A DNA stretch of 64,000 nucleotides from Ophryocystis elektroscirrha (taxonomy: Eukaryota > Apicomplexa > Conoidasida > Neogregarinorida > Ophryocystidae), in contig JAQIFP010000017.1 in assembly GCA_030141585.1 (NCBI GenBank), forward strand, positions 1 through 64,000, read 5' to 3'. Made by a program: the position numbers and the translations under genes. Below are positions 22,582 to 36,390 of this stretch, one piece after another; the first letter of the stretch is position 1; the number at the start of each line of letters is the position of its first letter. A model generated the notes under the pieces. That model was given only the letters and a program-made list of their open reading frames with translations. It made no database searches and was not told the origin of the DNA.

Positions 22582-24891
22582 ATGTTAAAGTCTATTCTTT
22601 TACTAATAAGTGAACAAATTAATCGTGTTCAGAATTATAACTGTTTGATTATAGATGATTGCTTTTACATTGTTTTTAAAGACAAAAATAAATTAAACAC
22701 GACAATAACTAACGCCTTCCGATTATTATGGGGGTTTAAAATTATTGAAAAAACTTCATATAAAGTGATCTCTGATTTTAGTGCTTATGATATTGTTTTC
22801 AATGAACAAAACTTTGAACGCTATTTATTGAGTGAACATCAAAGCGATCTTCTCACAATTGAAGTGCAAAACAATTTAAACACCTTTTTCTACAGTAGCT
22901 CAATGTATGCAAGATGTTTTTTGAAAGAACCTTCTTTCATGGATGATGTAAAAAACACATGTGAAGAGCTTAGTAATGAAGTTGATCAATTTAATATAAA
23001 AGTATTAAATACTATGGTTTGTGCAAACTTGAATTTTGATAAAAGCTGGTTTACTAGGGATACATCAAATTTTATACTTGATATAATCAAAAATGATTTG
23101 AATACTGGCAAACACGATATCATCATTACACGATTTCCTCCTGAACCTAACGGTTATTTACATTTAGGTCACGCTAAATCTATATGGCTTAATTTTGGAA
23201 TTGCTCAACTCTTCGATGGACAATGTAATTTAAGATTTGATGACACAAACCCTGAAACAGAAAATGACACATACATTAATGCAATTATTGAAGACATTAG
23301 ATGGCTAGGAGGGAACTGGAAAGGTTCAATGTTTTTTGCTTCTGACTATTTTGACCAACTATATAGCTGGGCAATTCAGTTAATCAAACAAGGGGATGCC
23401 TATGTAGATAGTCAATCTGAAGAAGAAGTTCGCGCTTCTCGTGGCAGCCTAAATGAACCAGGGTTTGAATCTCCTTACAGGAACAGAAGCATTCAAGAAA
23501 ACCTTGATTTATTTGAAAAAATGAAAAACGGGTCCTTACCAGAAGGAAGTTGTATTTTAAGAGCTAAAATTGACATGGCTCATGGCAATTTAAATATGCG
23601 TGATCCTCCTATGTACCGAATAAAAATATGCTCTCATCCAAGAACTAAATCAAAATGGAACATTTACCCCATATACGATTTCGCTCATGGTCAATGCGAC
23701 TCTATTGAACGAATTACTCATTCAATCTGTACAACTGAATTTGAAACACATAGGCTTCTTTATGAGTGGTTTCAAGATAAGCTTAAAATATTCAAAACAA
23801 GACAGATAGAATTCGCTCGTTTAAATTGTGAATATATTGTTACAAGCAAAAGGTAATTGATTGTTAAGATTAGCTTTTTCAGAAAACTTAAATATTTAGT
23901 CGAAAACAATATAGTTTCGGGATGGGATGATCCAAGGCTTCCTACAATTTCGGGCATGCGAAGACGTGGAATTCCTGCTAAAGCTATCATAAACTTTTGT
24001 AATTCAGTAGGAGTAGCTAAAAGAGAAAACATTATCAGTTTTAATTTATTAAATTCCTGTATTATGTAATTAATGATTTTAGCTCAAAGGACTTATTAGA
24101 AATACTTTAAATTTGGATGCACATAGAAGATTTGTTATACTGGATCCTTTAGAAGTGGAAATAGTGAATTTAGATGCAAACTCAATTATTGAACTGGAGT
24201 TCAAAAATCACCCCACCGACACATCATTTGGCAACAGAAAAGTAAATAATATAATTATGATTACCCATTAAACAGGGGTTGTTTTCTAAAAACATATTAA
24301 TTGAAAAAAAAGATTTCTGTTTAAATCCCGATGAAAGCTTTTTCAGACTTGCTCCTAATAAAGAAGTTCGTTTGCGCTACGGATTTTACATAAAATGTAT
24401 AAATTATGATTTAAATTCTGATGGCGAAGTTACGAAAATTTATTGCGAGTATGACTCTTCTTCAAAAGGAGGAATATTACCTTCTGACAAACGAAAAGTT
24501 AAAGGAACTATTCACTGGGTTTCAAAACTCAATGCTCTAAAGTATAACCATAAGGAAATATTATTTGTATTGTAGAGTTACGCTTAAACTGTATAAAAAT
24601 TTATTCAAAACAACCAAAGTTGAAAATCAACTTTGGTACACGGATTTTCATAATCTCCTTAATGACAATTCATTAACGGTATCTATATTTAGAATAAATC
24701 GGTGTTTTTAGATCAAAACTGCTTATGGTGAAAAAAATCTTGAAAACGCGCTGCATCCTTATAAAGGTGGATGTTATTATCAGTTTGAAAGGGTTGGTTA
24801 TTTTGTTGCCGATTATTCATCTTCACAAAATAATATTATATTCAACGAAACTGCACAATTAGCTGAATTTTCACGTAAAAACCCCAAATAA
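22582..24891 (+). CDS. QARS: Glutaminyl-tRNA synthetase
   Basis: Six exons, about 708 residues. Charges tRNA-Gln in the cytosol. The class I catalytic core has [17 protein letters not shown] (HIGH-type motif), RFDDTNPE, the GlnRS-specific [28 protein letters not shown] and a spliced TSKRKL (KMSKS equivalent). The C-terminal beta-barrel anticodon domain ([13 protein letters not shown], then KGTIHWVSK) is present. The N-terminal roughly 180 residues are poorly conserved. The second intron is placed less surely (about 52 nt, weak donor), but the total then keeps frame. Confidence 0.93.
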
Positions 24892-25061
24892 TCTATAAAG
24901 AAAACAAATAATAAATTTTTTAATCTATATATAAAATCAGAATTAAAAAATTTATTTGCTCATAAGAAAGAATTTAAGTGCTAAATTCTATTATTCAGAA
25001 AAAAAAAGAAATTTGGGTTATTTATTAAAACACCTTGGCAATTTTTTTTTTAATATTTAAC

Positions 25062-28000
25062 TTATGATTCCTTGTACATTACTTGCTCCTCTGCAAACCA
25101 ACGTACGTCTCGTATCAATTTATAACAATCCTTTTTGTGCTCTGATTTACGAAATACAAATCTGACAATTCCTTCTTCGAAAATAAGCGACATAAAAAAG
25201 TTGATCACGACTAGGGAAAATAACAAAATGCGAAATTCTAAAGGTAAATTTTTCAAGTTCAAAAAATTTCGGAGCCAAGATATGAACAAAGACTCATTTA
25301 GTATTAAAGCTAAACTCAAAATAGCTAAACAAGTCCCTGTAATCAAAAAAGCGACACTTTTTGAAACTGAAACATTATTTATTTAATAATTTAAAGTTTC
25401 TACCTCTTTTCCAAGGTCTTGATCCAAAAATTAGAATAAATGCAGTGGAAACAATTTGAGCATTTGAAATAAGAAATATGACAGTATTTTCATAGCTGAA
25501 TACATTTTCTGTATCCGAGTCTGTTGGGATGAAAGGTGTGTAAAACCTATTATGTTTTCCTTTCAAAAGGATGAATAAACTAATGCATTGGAATATAACT
25601 TGAAGTATAACTTGTCCTAGAAGTGATATTATTATAGACCAAGCTAGTAACGTCTCAGGAGGCATTCTTCTATGTAGAACATTGCTAGTTTTAGACCAAG
25701 ACATCAGATAAGACAATGTCAAAACAGTAACCAAATCTGTGTATAAAAACTGAGTGTCTCCTATATAAATTTGATATATATTCAGTAGAATAACACTACA
25801 CAGCTGTATAGCAGCATATAAAACAATAAATTGGAAGTTTTGAATACTATTTGCTAAAGCCCCACGCCCTTCTCTAAAAACATCTACAACTCTAGATATC
25901 GATTTCTGATCTGAATTAAATGGAGCTGCTATAGACGCTTCATTCGAACTCAATGAAATCTTATGAAAAAATTTTTTAAAAGTAAAACTTACTCCAACAT
26001 CTGCTCTTCTTAAAGCTGAACAGTCATTTGCACCATCACCACACATTGCAACTATCGGCAACTCTGGCAATTTTTGTAATTCAGCAATCAATAAAGCTTT
26101 ATCATCGGGTTTCATTCTAGCAAATATTTGGAAATAACGCAATACAAATTCAAGGCAATCCATTTTTTTGTAGACATTTTCATTCGGTTTTTGTAAAAAC
26201 TTCTTTTCAATGTTTGAAAATATCTTCTTTTTCAAGAAATTCTTTTCCGTTTGATAAGTTGCTGTTGTTGCGAAAGAAGAGTCACTCGTTGTGGTTACTT
26301 CGTTTTTAACTTTTACGTTGGAACATGGCTTTAATATAACATGATTGATCAAACCATTCATAAAACTATTGAACGCACCAAATAATGACACAGGTTTTCT
26401 TTTAGTTTTAATTGTTTGGACACAAAACTCAGTTTTTTCATTTTCATAAGCACCATTAATTTGTTGTTGTTTCAACTGTACTAAATTGCGGAAAGCGTCT
26501 CCAGTAATGGTAAAAGTTAATTGTCTGACATGAGATAATATAAAAAAGTCACGAAAATATAAACTTACGAGATATAAACACCTTGCAACAAGTCTATTAA
26601 ATTTTTCGATTGCTTTCGAAAATATGAATTGTCAGCATTTTCATTTTGATTCAATGGCTGTATTGTCCACATTAATTCGTTTTTTTCATTTATGTCACCA
26701 GAAACCAAAACTGAAGCCTGCTTTGATATAATACCAGCTTTTATGCCCATTGCTATAGCTGTCATACTGCTATCCCCAGTCGCAACGTAGATTCCTACCC
26801 CAGCATCATTTAATAACTTCACTGTTTCACTTGTATCTTTTCTCAACATATTTGTATAAAGTAAGAGTCCCTGAAAATTTAATTCGCGTTCTACTTGATC
26901 TCTTTCTAAGCTCAGAACAGAATCTAATGAAGTTGCGTCTAATGTTTTTTCTGCTATAGCAAGAACTCGCAGCCCTTGATTATTGTGGTGTCTTAATACG
27001 GATCGCCAATTTTTTGGACAAGTTTTTTCTTTGCAAAGCGCTATCATGGTTTCTGGAGCCCCTTTAGAATACAATTTGAACTCTTTAGTTCTCAAATTAG
27101 CAACAATGACAGACATACGTCTCAAATTTGAATCAAACTCAAATATTTTCAAAATGGCATGACTTTTGTGTACTATTGGTTTATAGTAATCTAAGCTGTT
27201 TGCTACGGATAAATTGCGAAAAGACGTGGACTCAATCTCAATTGGAACACTGCTTGATACATTCACGTTGTTTTTGGAAAAAAATTCTAATTAGTTTTTA
27301 AAGTTAATCTTATTATACCTTCAGTTGTTTCGTTTTTATAAATCGAAAACTCATTTTCTGTATTTCTTATAAAATCAATATGGTCATGATCAACGCTAGT
27401 AGGTAACTTATCTCGTTCAACTATTTCATCAAAATTTGTTTGTCCAACACATATATAAGAAGATGCATTGATAAATTTATTTGAACTTTCTAAATTTGAA
27501 TTATGTGGTGATTCTGGTTGAATGAGTTGCCAATTAGTAAAACGTAACATCTGGTATTCTAAACTGTCTCCAACAAGCTCCCCGTCAACAACACTCAAAC
27601 TGTGACAAGTAGCTAATGTTGCCAGTATGTCTGAGGTCAACACCATTTCTTGATTTGCTGAATCGGCAAAATCAGGATGAATTACTGAAGTTTTCTCTAT
27701 ATTATGGGTTGCGTTGTTTTGGACAGAGCACTGATGAGACAGAAGACTTTGCGTTTCTTCAGAATAAAAATTATATGAACTATGATTTGCATCGAACTTC
27801 TGAAAGATACTCTTATTTTCAAAATCGTAAACTTTTGACATATTTATAACAGTGTGATCCGGAATTTCAATCCCTACATTTTTATTCTCACGTTTTGCAA
27901 AGCAAACATAAGAAGTAGTTGGTAAAACTCCTAAAAGGTCTTCATCATCTTCAGTTAATGTTCCCGTTTTATCAAATACGGTTAGTGAAGCTCTACCGGC

Positions 28001-29628
28001 CACGTTTATCCTTGATGGAGCTAAACATCTTACATGACTATTTTTATGTAACCTACAGTACACTATAATTTTAGCAAAAACTTACGCTTCAGATGCAGAA
28101 AGTGTACTAACTGATACAATTATAGAAAGTGCGGGAGGAATAGCTATTGTGATTGTATCTAGAGCTCTTAGTACAAATGTTTTTCTGTCGACATCATTGA
28201 TAATACCCTGAATTATGGTCCAGATAAAGGAGCAAAAACTTATAAATGCAGAAAAACTGATGAATTTCCATGTTTCATGCTCAAAGTTCAATCTTGTTGA
28301 GCTAGTATCATCAATTAACACCCTCAGCATGCTACCTTGCATTGTGTTGAAACCTGTTCGGATTACAAGAGCTGAGAAATCAGAACTGATGTCTTTGATT
28401 ATAGAGCCTCCAAACAATATATGTTTAACATGCTAATGATATAATAATAAATCATTGATTACTTTGCTTATACAAAAAGTTTCTTCTGCTTGATATATTG
28501 GACTTTTGTATACTGGTTTGCATTCTCCTGTCATCATTGATTCGTCAACAAGAGCCTAATATGTCTATACAAATATTTTTTTCATACTGTCCCCTGTATT
28601 ATGAGAGCGTCACAAGGCATTTTTAAGCCTCTTTGAAGATAAATTATATCACCAGGAACTAAGTTCCTTGAATCAAGCTTATAATTCTCATAATTATCAG
28701 TGATAATAGAACGACGTTTCACGACTATAGAACATGAATAATGAGCTAGCTTTCGAAGTTTGGTATTATGAACTCTAAGGAAACATTATAAAACAGAATT
28801 ATTACTGTGCATCCTTAATAGTTAATACAAGTGAACCAACACTTAAAATTATTACAGTAGTTGCATATAGATAGTATTGATCCAGAAACCAAATCATTAC
28901 AGAACAAATTTGAAAAACATAAAAAGGTTGCAGGCATTCTTTAATTGCGAAAATTAACGGAGAAGTTGACTCTATGAAAATCTCACATTTCCCAAACAGT
29001 TTTTGTAGATACTAATTCATTTTGATTTGTTTTAGATTAAAGGTACCTGCACATAGCTAGTTTCCTGTTTTATACCATTCGAATATTTTTTTTTGATATA
29101 ACTGAATGTTCTACCTTCAATATCAAAATCTACTAAAATGAAACGATCCTGGTGGAAAACGTATTTTTGACACATAAATTCAAATACTTCAACCGTGACA
29201 TAATTATCATGACCATAGCAATCTGTATTACTGAGACCTTTAGGATTACAAGTAGATATTCTACATGTTGCTAGTCGTAGTACACTGGGATTTACAGTTA
29301 ATCTTTCAAGAGAACAAATTATTTGTTGTCCACCTAGAGTAGTTAGAATCAATTTTTCAGCTGTCCCTAAAGTACAACGAGTATGACGCCATTTAAAAAA
29401 TTTTAATTTCATCCAATAATTAAATAAAAATAGAATTCCTCCTGTACAAACTCCAATAAAAAAAAATATGATCTCTTTTGCAACACTTTGACGAAAGCAC
29501 TCAGCACTTATCAAAACATGTTCAGAAAAAAAATAGGCAGTTGTTAAATCGGCATTAGATTGAGGTTTTGTTTTTGAGAAAATAGGTATTTTAGCATGAC
29601 TTTGAGATTTGACCCCACTATAAACCAT
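25062..29628 (-). CDS. P5B-type P-ATPase (ATP13A family)
   Basis: A large multi-exon gene, over 1,300 residues. N-terminal membrane hairpin; A domain with NLVPGDIIYLQRG, MPCDALIIQG and VDESMMTGECKPV; M4 IAIPPALSIIVS; phosphorylation site VFDKTGTLTEDDEDLLGV; nucleotide domain KGAPETM; hinge ATGDSSMTAIAMG and MCGDGANDCSALRRADVG; six C-terminal membrane segments. P5B pumps sit in lysosome/vacuole-type membranes and export polyamines. The family signature PPALP reads PPALS here, a change of the last proline. Two long low-conservation insertions flank the phosphorylation and hinge regions. P5A (SPF1) is less likely because it has PPELP. Confidence 0.9.
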
Positions 29629-30218
29629 TTATTCTTAAAATATGTGTGAATTGATATGTCCTCAAAAAAATATTTAAAATTAGCGTTAGCAATAATTCTC
29701 ACACATCTTCAATGACTACATTATTAATTATAGATTCCCAAGTTGCTAAGGTAATTTTTGCAACTTTGAATTTAGTATACGAGGGTAAGGACTAACAGAA
29801 CAAGTGATTGTACCTAATAGGCACAAAATTGCACAATTGCCAATAATCACTACTTGATATTTAACTACTACCTCTAAAAATAAGGAATTGAAATAAAAAT
29901 AAAGATTAACGTTGTTTACGTTTGTTTCAGATAAAAGAAAAAAATTGATTCTTTACATTATTACAATACTTATTAATTATATAACTATATGATTATTTTA
30001 AAACAATGTTATTTTGGTTAGAACTGACTTTCGCCAGCTGAAAAATTATAAACTGACAAAAAATTTACAATTATCTGTTCAATTTTTTTTAGATATCTTT
30101 TCATCAGACTTTCAAGGCAAACATTCTTTTTCTCAACAACATTAAGCTGTATATATAAGTGTAAAATTTATTTTCTTCTATTTTCTTAAGTAAATTATCT
30201 CACGGCTTTTGTTATGTA
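29629..30218. other. Divergent intergenic spacer with one short open stretch
   Basis: 590 bp between the P5B ATPase and ARP1 starts. On the minus strand around 29755-29880 an exon-like stretch reads KYQVVIIGNCAILCLLG and continues for about 20 codons after an acceptor-like AG. I could not join it to a start or to the ATPase. No RNA gene seen. Confidence 0.3.
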
Positions 30219-31790
30219 ATGAGTATCCTAAATGAAAGCATACCTATTGTGATTGATAATGTAAGTAATTCCCAACTTACATTATATCAGGGGTCAGGAT
30301 ATATTAAAGCCGGATTTTCAGGCAACGATGTGCCATCATTAACATTTCCAACAATGTGTGCAATCAAAGCTTATAGTTATTACTAATAGGGTTGGCCGAC
30401 CGAAGCATCAAAAAATTATGGCTGGAGCATTAGAAGGTAACATTTTCGTTGGAAAAAAAGCTGTAACATTGTTAAAATTTAAGATTTCAAATAGGATGCT
30501 TATAGGGGGTTGCTTGAACTCAAATATCCTATATCTAACGGTTTGCTGTGAAAATACTAATCAGACAAGCAGGTATTATAGAAAATTGGGCCGATTTGGA
30601 GCTTATATGGAGCCATATATATTCAGAACTTAAATGTAGTTCGGAACAAGTATCAATTCATTTGTCTTAGACAATAATTAGCATCCTGTTTTGATTGCGC
30701 ACTCTCCTATGATATCTTATGCAGCAAAGCAAAAAATCGCTGAAATTTTTTTTGAACAATTCAATTGTCCTGCTCTACATATATCCGCTCAAGCTGTTTT
30801 GGCGTTATATAGTACGGGTCGGACAACTGGTTTTGTTGTGGACTGTGGAGATGGAATAACATATACATTACCCGTTTTTGAAGGATTCGCGCTAAGTAAC
30901 ACTTTGATGCAAAGCTGCGTAGCCGGTAACAAAGTTACAAATGAGTTTGCTTTACAACTCAAACGATCCGGATATATTTTCAATACTAGTGTAAAGATTA
31001 TATTTTTAAAATTTAATCTAAGGCTGAAATGCAAATTGTTCAAAGTATAAAAGAGACAACAGGATTCGTTTTATTGAAAGCTCAATCGGAAACTAATAAT
31101 ATAGAGCGTTCTTATAATACAAGTTATGTGTCTTACCAACTCCCTGACGGGACATCTATGAAAGTTCATATAAATTATGACTATATGTCTTTAGATTGGC
31201 CCTGAAAGATTTCTATCTCCTGAAATATTGTTTAATCCCAAACTTATTTGTTCGGAGTCTTTAGGTTTGACAGTATACATTATCACATTGTTATGTAGGC
31301 ATACAAAATTTATTACATAATGCTATTCAAAAAACAGACTTAGATTTACGAAGAAATTTATATTCTCAAATTATACTAGTCGGTGGATCAACTTATTTTC
31401 CAGGTTTTGAATTTTTAATTTGCTCACATTTATCAGGTTTTGGAGATAGGTTGCTATATGAAATTCAAAAAATGACTTCTAGAACTAATAAAGTAGTTTT
31501 TTATAATACATAATATGTCAGATTCGTATTTTTGCTCCTTCAGATAGAAAATTTCTTACATGGATAGGTATTTTATTAGTATATAAATTTAGTTTTGCAC
31601 CTATGATACAAAAATTATAATTTTTAATTTAAAAAATTCAATAATGCAGGGGGCTCGATACTTTCGTCTTTATCAGTTTTCAAAAAATTATGCATTAGCA
31701 AACAAGTAGTGATTTTTAATTGTGATAATTATTTATAGGATTATGAAAATGAAAGAATCTGTTTTGATAATACCAATTTATTCTTTTGAT
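30219..31790 (+). CDS. ARP1: Actin-related protein 1 (centractin)
   Basis: Thirteen exons give 378 residues, matching the 376 of human ARP1. Dynactin's filament subunit, linking dynein to cargo. Visible: DNGSGYIKAGFSGNDVP (phosphate loop 1), VGRPKHQKIMAGALEG (the ARP1 signature; actin has VGRPRH..VMVG), RGLLELKYPISNG, YSTGRTTGFVVDCGDG, ILVGGSTYFPGFGDR and the C-terminal WIGGSILSSLSVFKK followed by ISKQDYENE. The twelfth exon is preceded by an 82-nt intron, the longest seen here. Conventional actin is a less likely alternative. Ends 51 bp from the convergent UTP4 stop. Confidence 0.88.
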
Positions 31791-31841
31791 AAGTTCAAAT
31801 GACCTTGCGCTATTTACGCAACAATGTATTATCTATCTATT

Positions 31842-34407
31842 CTAATTGATATGACTGTGTGAAAACGCAAATTTGGTCTGTGTATACGTATTCTGTTTTA
31901 CCCAGACATAAAAATTTTATTATCTGATTTTGCTGCAAATCCAAAACTAATTGTCTCATTTTTGACATAACATAATGTTCACAATTTTCAGTTTCTTCAA
32001 GATTACCAGGCTTGTTTATTTGGTTTAGATGTATAATATTAACACTTTTAGCAGTTAAAACTATTAGTATTGATTCAAATTCTCCTATTCCCTTAACCCA
32101 TTTTATATTTTGTATTAAAACGTGTTTAGATAATCCAGGAACCTTTCATACATATAATGTTATAATAAAAATTTTACTTTTTCAATCAAAGAAAACTCAT
32201 CGTCCTGGGTTTTTGAATGTCTTACGTTTAAAGTTTGCTGATTGTTCAAACTATATATAAACATATCTTTGCTCCATGCATCAACAAATATAATGTGACT
32301 TTCATTTGGAGCGATTGATATAATTGGATTTTTTGAACCTATCATACATTTATAAGTTTATAATGAATACCTTGTAAAAAATCTTGAAGGTTTATAGTCG
32401 CATGTTTCTATGGCCAAGATAGTTTAAAACTGCATACTTACTGTAAGGTGAAGAAGGTTGTAAACGTAAAACTTATTCGTAAAACTCTGACAAATTATCC
32501 ATTCATTTGTGTAGGAAATAATAAGTGTTTTTATGGCTGAATAAACGTATTTATAATGCACGAACAAACCTGACTCATGAAAAAACTCAGCAATAAATTG
32601 ATCAACCTCAATATCATATAAACATAATAAATGATCTGATGCCCTTGAATACGTAAGAATTAAAAAGTCTTTATTTTTCATAAAACAAAACTTGACACAG
32701 TTGCAAATAATGTTTTTCAAAAGATTTGATTTACATTCTTTGATACTTAATGTTGCCAAATCAATTTTCAACAATTGTGTGCCATCGTCAGAAGAAAATG
32801 CAAGATAAGTACCATTTCGATTCACTGCACAGCATCTTATTTGCTTTTTATTGTTTTTAGATTGCTCCACTGTGATAATTTTTTTCAAATTGACACATTT
32901 TGAATCATGACACAAACTCCATATATCGATACTGTAATTATATTTTGCAATTATCAATGATTTCAATGGAGAGTAATCAATTAAATCTTCTAAATATTGA
33001 GATGAAGGACTTATGAGCGTCAAAGGTTTGTTAAAAAAATCTCCGTAATTTTGATAAAGATACACAATTCCTTTAGAATTTCCTAAAGCTAGTAAACCTG
33101 TTTTAGACTTTTCAACAGCTCTAATAGCTATTTTTTTAGGATGTTTACAAGCTGATTGCACCCAAGTCTGATCGTAATTCAATAAAACTTAATACCTGAT
33201 CTTTTTTGGAGTACATAAAAGGAATTATTCTTTCATCCATTCCAAAGCTTAAGAGAAAATCAGAAGAAAATAAAATCAAATTGAGTACGTCACTGGTATG
33301 CTAAAGCGTTTAAATGGACGAAGCTTACTGAATTAAAAAGATTTGAAATTGTCATAGTAGTTATGTCCCAAAAACTGATTTGACCAAGAGAATCACCACA
33401 TGCTACAGTTTTAAGCACGTTTGACGCTACAATACACCAGATTAAACATTGAGCTTCCTGATTTTGTCCTGTTGGTCTATTTATAATGAACTTTTCAATA
33501 TTCTCAAATTTTCCATCCGAATTTACGTTCACTTTGAGTAAATATCCGTTTGCAGTTCCACAGAAAACTGTCTTTTCATCATACACACAAATACTCAAAA
33601 TTCGAGCTAAAAATTATATAATTGAATACGACGCACTTTCGTGACAATTGACAGTTGACAAATGCTCAATATGTTCTTCATCACGTTCTTATAAAAAATA
33701 ATTGAATATCACAAAAGTTACCATTGTTATACAGAGAGTAAGCGGAGAGACACCCTTTGTCTGTACCAACGTACAAAAAAGACTTAAATTTAATTAGATC
33801 TGCTGCAAATATCGCTCCTCCTTGTGAACTGACACTAATCTGATGATGGTCGGTAACAAAAAATGTTCTCACTTTCACAGTTTGACTCAAAAGATTCCAC
33901 TCACTGACAATGCCATGAAAACCTAGCACGTAATACAAAAAACAAGAATTACCTATGGAAATAAGTCTGTAATCAAACAGTGTTAAAGATAATTTTTTTT
34001 CGTGTAGTGATTTATTTTTTTTGGGTAAAAAAAATATTTTACAAATGGAATACATTTCACATCCTGGAAGAATCTAAATTAATATGAAATCAACATAATA
34101 ACATATATCACCATAAAAAGTGATCCACTTTCAGTGTTAAAAATGTCGATTTGTCCGTTTGAATGGCCAACTGCTAACCATAAAGAGTCTTCTGTAAAAG
34201 CTACAGTTTCGACACTGGATAATTGACATTGGTACAACCGGCATATAAATGCTTTACTTCCGAGATTCGTAAAGTTTGATAATTCATAACTTATGGATTC
34301 AATCGTTTCATGTAACACTTTAGCTTTATTTACCCTAATTGATAGTACAAAATACAAAATTTATACTTTTTCAATAATTTGTCTGACTTCTCAAGAACTT
34401 CAGACAT
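31842..34407 (-). CDS. UTP4: UTP4 (cirhin) WD-repeat protein of the SSU processome
   Basis: Multi-exon WD40 protein of about 740 residues with two beta propellers. UTP4 belongs to the t-UTP/UtpA complex, needed for pre-18S rRNA transcription and processing in the nucleolus. Blocks: LAVGHSNGQIDIFNTESG, GIVSEWNLLSQTVK, then FLYVGTDKGCLSAYSL, LIWCIVASNVLKTVACGDS followed by ISFWDI, and VFCGTANGYLLKV. The order and CIVWGVAFLSDGTIISVD-like block match cirhin. The second propeller is divergent; its last exons (to the TAG at 31842) were joined by eye and are less certain. Other nucleolar WD proteins remain possible. Confidence 0.7.
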
Positions 34408-34638
34408 TTTTGAATTATTAAAGCTTTTTCATCACAAGCTCAAAAATAAAAGGAGCTGGTTAGCTGGTTTTTTTATCTAATAAGCTGCTTGACTAAGTAA
34501 ACAGCATTGTTTCAACAAAAAAAATTGTCTTATAAAATACTCAAGCACTAGTACTTAATTTAAAAATGGTTATTTATCGATGACTTATTAAATCATATAC
34601 AAAAATAAATGCGACAACTTAAAATAGTACATAAAGCA

Positions 34639-35030
34639 CTAATTTCCAACTATTATATTATTTATTGGTATAAATATCAATTTCACAATAAATCCAACAA
34701 AACCCATTAGGAAAAATCCTATGCCACAAGCATATGCAATTCTTTTGAACTCTGCAATTATAATCATATATATTGTTATACCATTGAAATCGGGCTTAGT
34801 ACAACGGTATATCAACCGAACACTTTCTTCCACAAAGTCAGAAATCTTGATATATATCCAGCCAATTGGATTAGATGAATCGTTTAATATGGTTCGAACT
34901 TTCTTAATGTTATCTGCCTAAACAAAAATTCACTAGAATAATATAATACATGACCCAAAGCTGTATTACTTAAAGAGTCGATTTTCTTTGATTGCTCGCT
35001 AAAATCGTCCTCTTCTAAATGTTTCTGCAT
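34639..35030 (-). CDS. SEC61G: Sec61 gamma subunit (SecE homologue)
   Basis: Three exons, two introns of 30-32 nt, 109 residues. The small clamp subunit of the ER translocon. The amphipathic helix and membrane span carry the family motif: [20 protein letters not shown] then [20 protein letters not shown] and a C-terminal INNIIVGN. The N terminus is extended by roughly 40 acidic residues compared with the 68-residue human protein. Works with SRP54 and BiP, also in this window. Confidence 0.95.
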
Positions 35031-35159
35031 TTTTACTAATAAAAATAATGAGACAAGTGGTCCGTTCTTCAAGTTTAATAGACCTTAAACTATTCAAATT
35101 TATATACATTTTGTCATTTGAAGACTATAAACAAATAAGTTGCAAATTTCAAATTTTAA

Positions 35160-36263
35160 ATGGAATTATCGGTCAATATTGCTGGGGCTTGTATTTTTTT
35201 GATAATTTTTTTCAATTCATTTTTTAAATGGTGCACTTGGTGGATCTTATCATTTTTCGTTTCAGAATTGAGTTCTGATGAAAATTCATATGCTTTGATA
35301 ACCGGTAGATAAAATAAATTGTTTATACTTGTTCAAGGCGCATCTGATGGGATTGGGGAAGCTATGGCTATAGAACTTGCTCGCAAAAATTGGAATTTGA
35401 TTTTGATAGGTCGATCTGAAACAAAATTGCTGAATACAGTGAAAAAAGTTATACATATCTATATTGCATGAATTATTTCAGATTGAAACAATAAATTCTG
35501 GTATAAAATTACTCACCTACATCTTTGACTTTTCTAGTCTAGATGCTCAGGAATATAATAAGTTAGAACAGTTTTTGAACAAATTCAAGATAAAATTGTT
35601 CGTAGCGTCCGCTGGAGTATCCTATCCAGCAGCGCTTGTAAGACAGAATGCTTGATTTAATTTGTGAATAGCGTATAGAGGAGCTTGATTATAAAACTTT
35701 AAATGATATTTTAATAGTAAACTTGATATCTCTAATCCATGTTACTAAAATCATCGTTCCAAGTTAGATTTGTTTTTTACAATATTTATCAGATATGAGA
35801 AAAAATCGAGAAGGTCATATAACCTTTATTGGTAGTGGAGCTTCAGAGCTTCAATCAGAACCATTATACGCCGTGTACGCAGCATCAAAAGCAGGTGTTC
35901 AGAATTTTGCAAAATCACTACAAATTGAATGCGCCAAGGATAATATCTCAGTTCAGTGCCAAACTCCTTTACTTGTAAAAACAAAATTATCGAAAATAAG
36001 GAAAACTAGTTTAACAATTCCTTCTGCATCAGAGTAAGATTGTTTCTAATTTTATAGCTCACAGATATGCGAAGCACGCGACAAAATGCACTTTGACTTG
36101 TTTTTCAAATTTTTGGACAAGTACAACGCGGTATGCATATATAAATCACGCTTTAATTCTTTGTTTTTGTCGAATGGTACCTTTTATAATGTGGAATAAG
36201 TTTCGTCTAAAAATGACTGAGCGTATAAGAAATCGTTATTTAATGAAATTAAGAAATCAATAA
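35160..36263 (+). CDS. Very-long-chain 3-ketoacyl-CoA reductase-like SDR
   Basis: Six exons, introns 31-34 nt, 313 residues, the size of HSD17B12/KAR (312). An N-terminal membrane segment is followed by the Rossmann fold: ITGASDGIGEAMA (TGxxxGIG cofactor loop), a NAG-type SAGVSY, catalytic IGSGAS and YAVYAASKAG (YxxxK). KAR reduces 3-ketoacyl-CoA in ER fatty-acid elongation, which feeds the sphingolipid pathway. Other membrane-anchored SDRs (17-beta-HSD type 3) share these features, so substrate is inference. The last exon boundary uses the second of two nearby AGs. Confidence 0.8.
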
Positions 36264-36390
36264 AAAGCTTTTTTTTCTGAACTAATTACTTTTTCTCAAA
36301 TAATAATTCGTTAATTATTAAACTGTTTGAACTCCCGACTCATAATTTAAAGGTATATATATTACATAGTTTTTGTACTTATAGTAAAAC

